Positions 6,757 through 8,192 of a DNA stretch of 8,192 bases are shown piece by piece. The notes beneath the pieces are model-generated. The model had not been told where the DNA came from. It did not search any database and worked only from the letters and a program-made list of their open reading frames with translations. The translations under genes were made by a program, and so were the position numbers. Positions within the stretch are counted from its first letter, which is position 1. Each line of letters opens with the position of its first letter. The DNA is from Desulfobacterales bacterium (GTDB lineage: Bacteria > Desulfobacterota > Desulfobacteria > Desulfobacterales > SpSt-501): NCBI GenBank assembly GCA_025454275.1, contig JALOOS010000115.1, forward strand, positions 1-8,192. Reading direction: 5' to 3'.

Positions 6757-6980
6757 AAAAGACCAAACCCGCCTGTCCTTCCCCGGATTGCCCGATCGGG
6801 CGCCTCATCAACGCCTGGGGCGGCTCGCCCCAGCGATCGGAGGCGGTGGATCAGCTCAGCCGCTGCGCGCTGCAGATCCTGAAGGCCGCGCGCATCGTCG
6901 TCGACGAGTGGGTGAAAACCCTGGAGGCGCGTGAACGGCCGAAGGCCCGCCGGCGGGTCACTAAAATCCGGGTGCAGTGA
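6753..6980 (+). CDS. Small hypothetical protein with CxxxxC, 75 aa, coupled to the ArsA-like gene
   Basis: I do not recognise this family. The N-terminus has Cys8 and Cys13 around a Pro-rich CPSPDCPIG turn, then a predicted helix from about residue 27 to 60 with a third cysteine (Cys38) and the segment ALQILKAARIVVDEWVKTL, and a basic tail (RERPKARRRVTKIRVQ). There is no signal peptide or clear membrane span. It has an excellent ribosome site (GGAGGAG at 6739-6745, 7-nt gap) and its ATG overlaps the stop of the ArsA-like gene, so it is almost certainly translated. It may be an adaptor or regulator of the two ATPases (inference). It is the last gene of this operon; no terminator is seen after it. 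Confidence 0.75.
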   Translation: MKKTKPACPSPDCPIGRLINAWGGSPQRSEAVDQLSRCALQILKAARIVVDEWVKTLEARERPKARRRVTKIRVQ

Positions 6981-7041
6981 TTCCACCCCCCTATTGATTT
7001 TCTAACCGTTTTCTTATCGGGCGCTAATCTGCGCCTGTCAG

Positions 7042-7071
7042 GGTCGCCTCTCCCGCTGGGGAGAAACGACC
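7042..7071 (+). promoter_or_regulatory. Hairpin burying the ribosome-binding site of the acyltransferase gene
   Basis: GGTCG (7042-7046) pairs with CGACC (7067-7071), and TCTCCC (7049-7054) pairs with GGGAGA (7059-7064), around a GCTG tetraloop and one 2x2 internal loop (CC/AA). The second strand of the inner stem is the ribosome site (GGGGAG, 7058-7063, 8 nt before ATG), and the outer stem ends directly at the ATG. It could hold translation off until melted by heat, a ligand, a protein or a ribosome. No U-run follows, so it is not a terminator. Confidence 0.5.
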
Positions 7072-7698
7072 ATGGCCACCGCCTTCCATCATGACGCCGC
7101 GGATGCGGCCCCCCGGATCGATCCATCCGCCCGGGTGATCGACTCCACGATCGGCGATTATACCGATATCGGCTCGAACTGGACCGTGCTGGAATCGAGC
7201 CTCGGCGACTACAGCTACCTTGCCGGCTCCGACGGCACGGTCATCTACACCGCGATCGGGCGCTTCTGCTCGATCGCCTCGCATGCGGTCATCAACCCGG
7301 GCGACCACCCCATGGAGCGGGTCACCCAGCACCACTGCACCTACCGCCGCCGGCGCTACGGGTTCGGCACCGGCGACGACCCGGAGTTTTTCGACCGGCG
7401 CCGCCGGCAGGCCTGCCGCATCGGCCATGACGTGTGGATCGGGACCGGGGCCATGGTCATGGCCGGGGTGACGATCGGCACAGGGGCCGTGGTGGGTGCC
7501 GGCGCCGTCGTGACCCGGGACGTCGCCCCTTACGCCGTCGTGGCCGGGGTGCCGGCGCGGCCGGTGCGCATGCGCTTTCCGGCCGCGGTGGCGGAGCGCC
7601 TGCTGGCCATTGCCTGGTGGGAGTGGGAGCGCCCCCTGCTGGACGCACGGTTCGAGGATCTGAGCGATGTCGAGCGGTTCCTGGAAAAATACGGCTGA
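7072..7698 (+). CDS. Phosphonate-associated hexapeptide-repeat acyltransferase, 208 aa
   Basis: This is a left-handed beta-helix acyltransferase of the family found with C-P lyase genes (the TIGRFAM phn_thr-fam type, related to the CatB/xenobiotic acetyltransferases). Hexapeptide repeats run from about 15 to 75 (DSTIGDYTDIG, SSLGDYSYL, TAIGRFCSIAS) and again from 116 to 165 (RIGHDVWIGTGAMVMAGVTIGTGAVVGAGAVVTRDV, ending AGVPARPVR in a longer continuous stretch). The loop NPGDHPMERVTQHHCTY carries His79, the likely catalytic base of this fold, and the end AWWEWERPLL...FLEKYG matches the family. It probably transfers an acetyl group in phosphonate metabolism, but the true substrate is unknown. 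The ATG has GGGGAG 8 nt upstream. It overlaps phnG by 32 nt if phnG starts at 7667, so the two are likely one operon. The 91-nt gap and the hairpin separate it from the ArsA-like operon. Confidence 0.88.
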   Translation: MATAFHHDAADAAPRIDPSARVIDSTIGDYTDIGSNWTVLESSLGDYSYLAGSDGTVIYTAIGRFCSIASHAVINPGDHPMERVTQHHCTYRRRRYGFGTGDDPEFFDRRRRQACRIGHDVWIGTGAMVMAGVTIGTGAVVGAGAVVTRDVAPYAVVAGVPARPVRMRFPAAVAERLLAIAWWEWERPLLDARFEDLSDVERFLEKYG

Positions 7699-8167
7699 GA
7701 GGCCCGTCGATCCGGCGGACCTGATGATGGGCCTCTCCGCGGCGCTGCCCGGGGTGGAGCCGGGCCGCGTGGCCGCCGTCCTGGACCGGCTCTGGGCTTC
7801 CGGCGCCTTTGCCGTCCATCGGCCGCCGTTCAAGGGGCTGCTCATGTGCCCGGTGCGCGACCCTTTCGATACCGAGTTCTTCCTGGGGGAGGTGCTGGTG
7901 ACGACGGCCGAGGTCCGCTGCGCCGGCGCCGCCGGGCATGGAGTGATCATCGGCGATGAAGCCGAGAAAGCCCTGCTGCTGGCGGCCGTGGATGCCGCCG
8001 TCGCCGGCGGCCGGCCCGAGCTGCTGGAGGTTCTGATCCCGGCGTTCGCGGAGTGGTCGCAGGAGGAGGCCGAGCGCCGCCGCCTGGAGTCGAAGTCGGC
8101 GGCGGCCACCCGGGTCCTGTTCGAGTCCATGAAAAAGGAGCGGGTCGATTTCGGCTCGCTGGGGTGA
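7667..8167 (+). CDS. phnG: C-P lyase system subunit PhnG
   Basis: PhnG is a subunit of the PhnGHIJ core complex, which makes ribose 1-phosphonate 5-triphosphate from ATP and phosphonates before the radical C-P bond cleavage. The family signature is clear: RPPFKGLLM (52-60), FFLGEVLVTTAEVR (71-84), GHGVIIGDEAEKALLLAAVDAAV (90-112, running on to PELLEVLIPAF), and a C-terminal helical EAERRRLESKSAAATRVLFESMK matching the arginine-rich end of known PhnG. The start at 7667 has GAGG about 9 nt upstream but overlaps the previous gene by 32 nt. ATG at 7724 (Met20) is nearer the usual PhnG start and is a fair alternative. Length fits the family (about 150 residues). The N-terminal third is more divergent than the rest. 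phnH, I and J would be expected to the right. Confidence 0.85.
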   Translation: MSSGSWKNTAERPVDPADLMMGLSAALPGVEPGRVAAVLDRLWASGAFAVHRPPFKGLLMCPVRDPFDTEFFLGEVLVTTAEVRCAGAAGHGVIIGDEAEKALLLAAVDAAVAGGRPELLEVLIPAFAEWSQEEAERRRLESKSAAATRVLFESMKKERVDFGSLG

Positions 8168-8192
8168 AGCGCGTGCAGGTACGATCGGTAAG
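8164..8192 (+). CDS. Possible start of the next phn gene (phnH?), cut by the window edge
   Basis: GTG at 8164 overlaps the phnG stop (GTGA) and its frame stays open to the window end, the same coupling style as elsewhere here. phnH usually follows phnG. There are too few codons, and only a weak upstream purine stretch, to confirm identity. Confidence 0.25.

Noticed and set aside
6994..7030. Promoter before the phn acyltransferase (TTGATT followed by TATCGG or TAATCT)
   Set aside because: Spacings of 15 or 25 nt do not fit and the -10 words are poor; the AT-rich stretch may still hold a promoter, but I cannot place it.
7024..8130. 368-codon minus-strand frame opposite the acyltransferase and phnG
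   Set aside because: Low-complexity product and no family; both plus-strand genes are well recognised over the same bases.

Overview
The window is a GC-rich, gene-dense bacterial segment. The divergent MetK, the HMA_2-type heavy-metal domains, the ArsA-like ATPase with an HSP20-like tail and the start of a C-P lyase operon would suit an anaerobic Desulfobacterota-like (deltaproteobacterial) genome. That assignment is inference from gene style and base composition; no taxonomic marker is decisive.

Layout: (1) Bases 1-1113 hold the 3' part of metK on the + strand. It runs convergently into (2) a minus-strand pair, a two-zinc-ribbon protein (1525-1890) followed by a stand-alone HMA_2 domain protein (1148-1519), 5 nt apart. 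(3) Upstream of that pair lies a 143-bp near-perfect palindrome (1927-2069) bracketed by AGCTTA direct repeats, which looks like a small non-autonomous insertion element. (4) An unrecognised minus-strand small protein follows (2087-2452). (5) Divergent from it, a sigma70-like promoter (2480-2509), a possible 22-codon histidine-containing leader ORF and three tightly coupled + strand genes follow: a P2-like P-type ATPase with an N-terminal HMA_2 domain, an ArsA/Get3-like ATPase and a 75-residue cysteine-containing protein. The last three are joined by ATGA start/stop overlaps. (6) After a 91-nt gap carrying a hairpin that buries the ribosome-binding site come a hexapeptide-repeat acyltransferase of the phosphonate-associated family and phnG, the first recognisable C-P lyase subunit. 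The phn operon probably continues past the right edge.

The most interesting unit is region 5. The P-type ATPase keeps its catalytic motifs (TGES, DKTGT, TGDQ, GDGFND) but has lost the acidic residues that normally hold cations in M4 (PSGLS instead of PEGLP) and M6. It is translationally coupled to an ArsA/Get3-like ATPase and a small unknown protein. A second HMA_2 protein lies about 1 kb away on the opposite strand. This may be an undescribed membrane-transport or membrane-assembly system. No function is assigned here, only the architecture.
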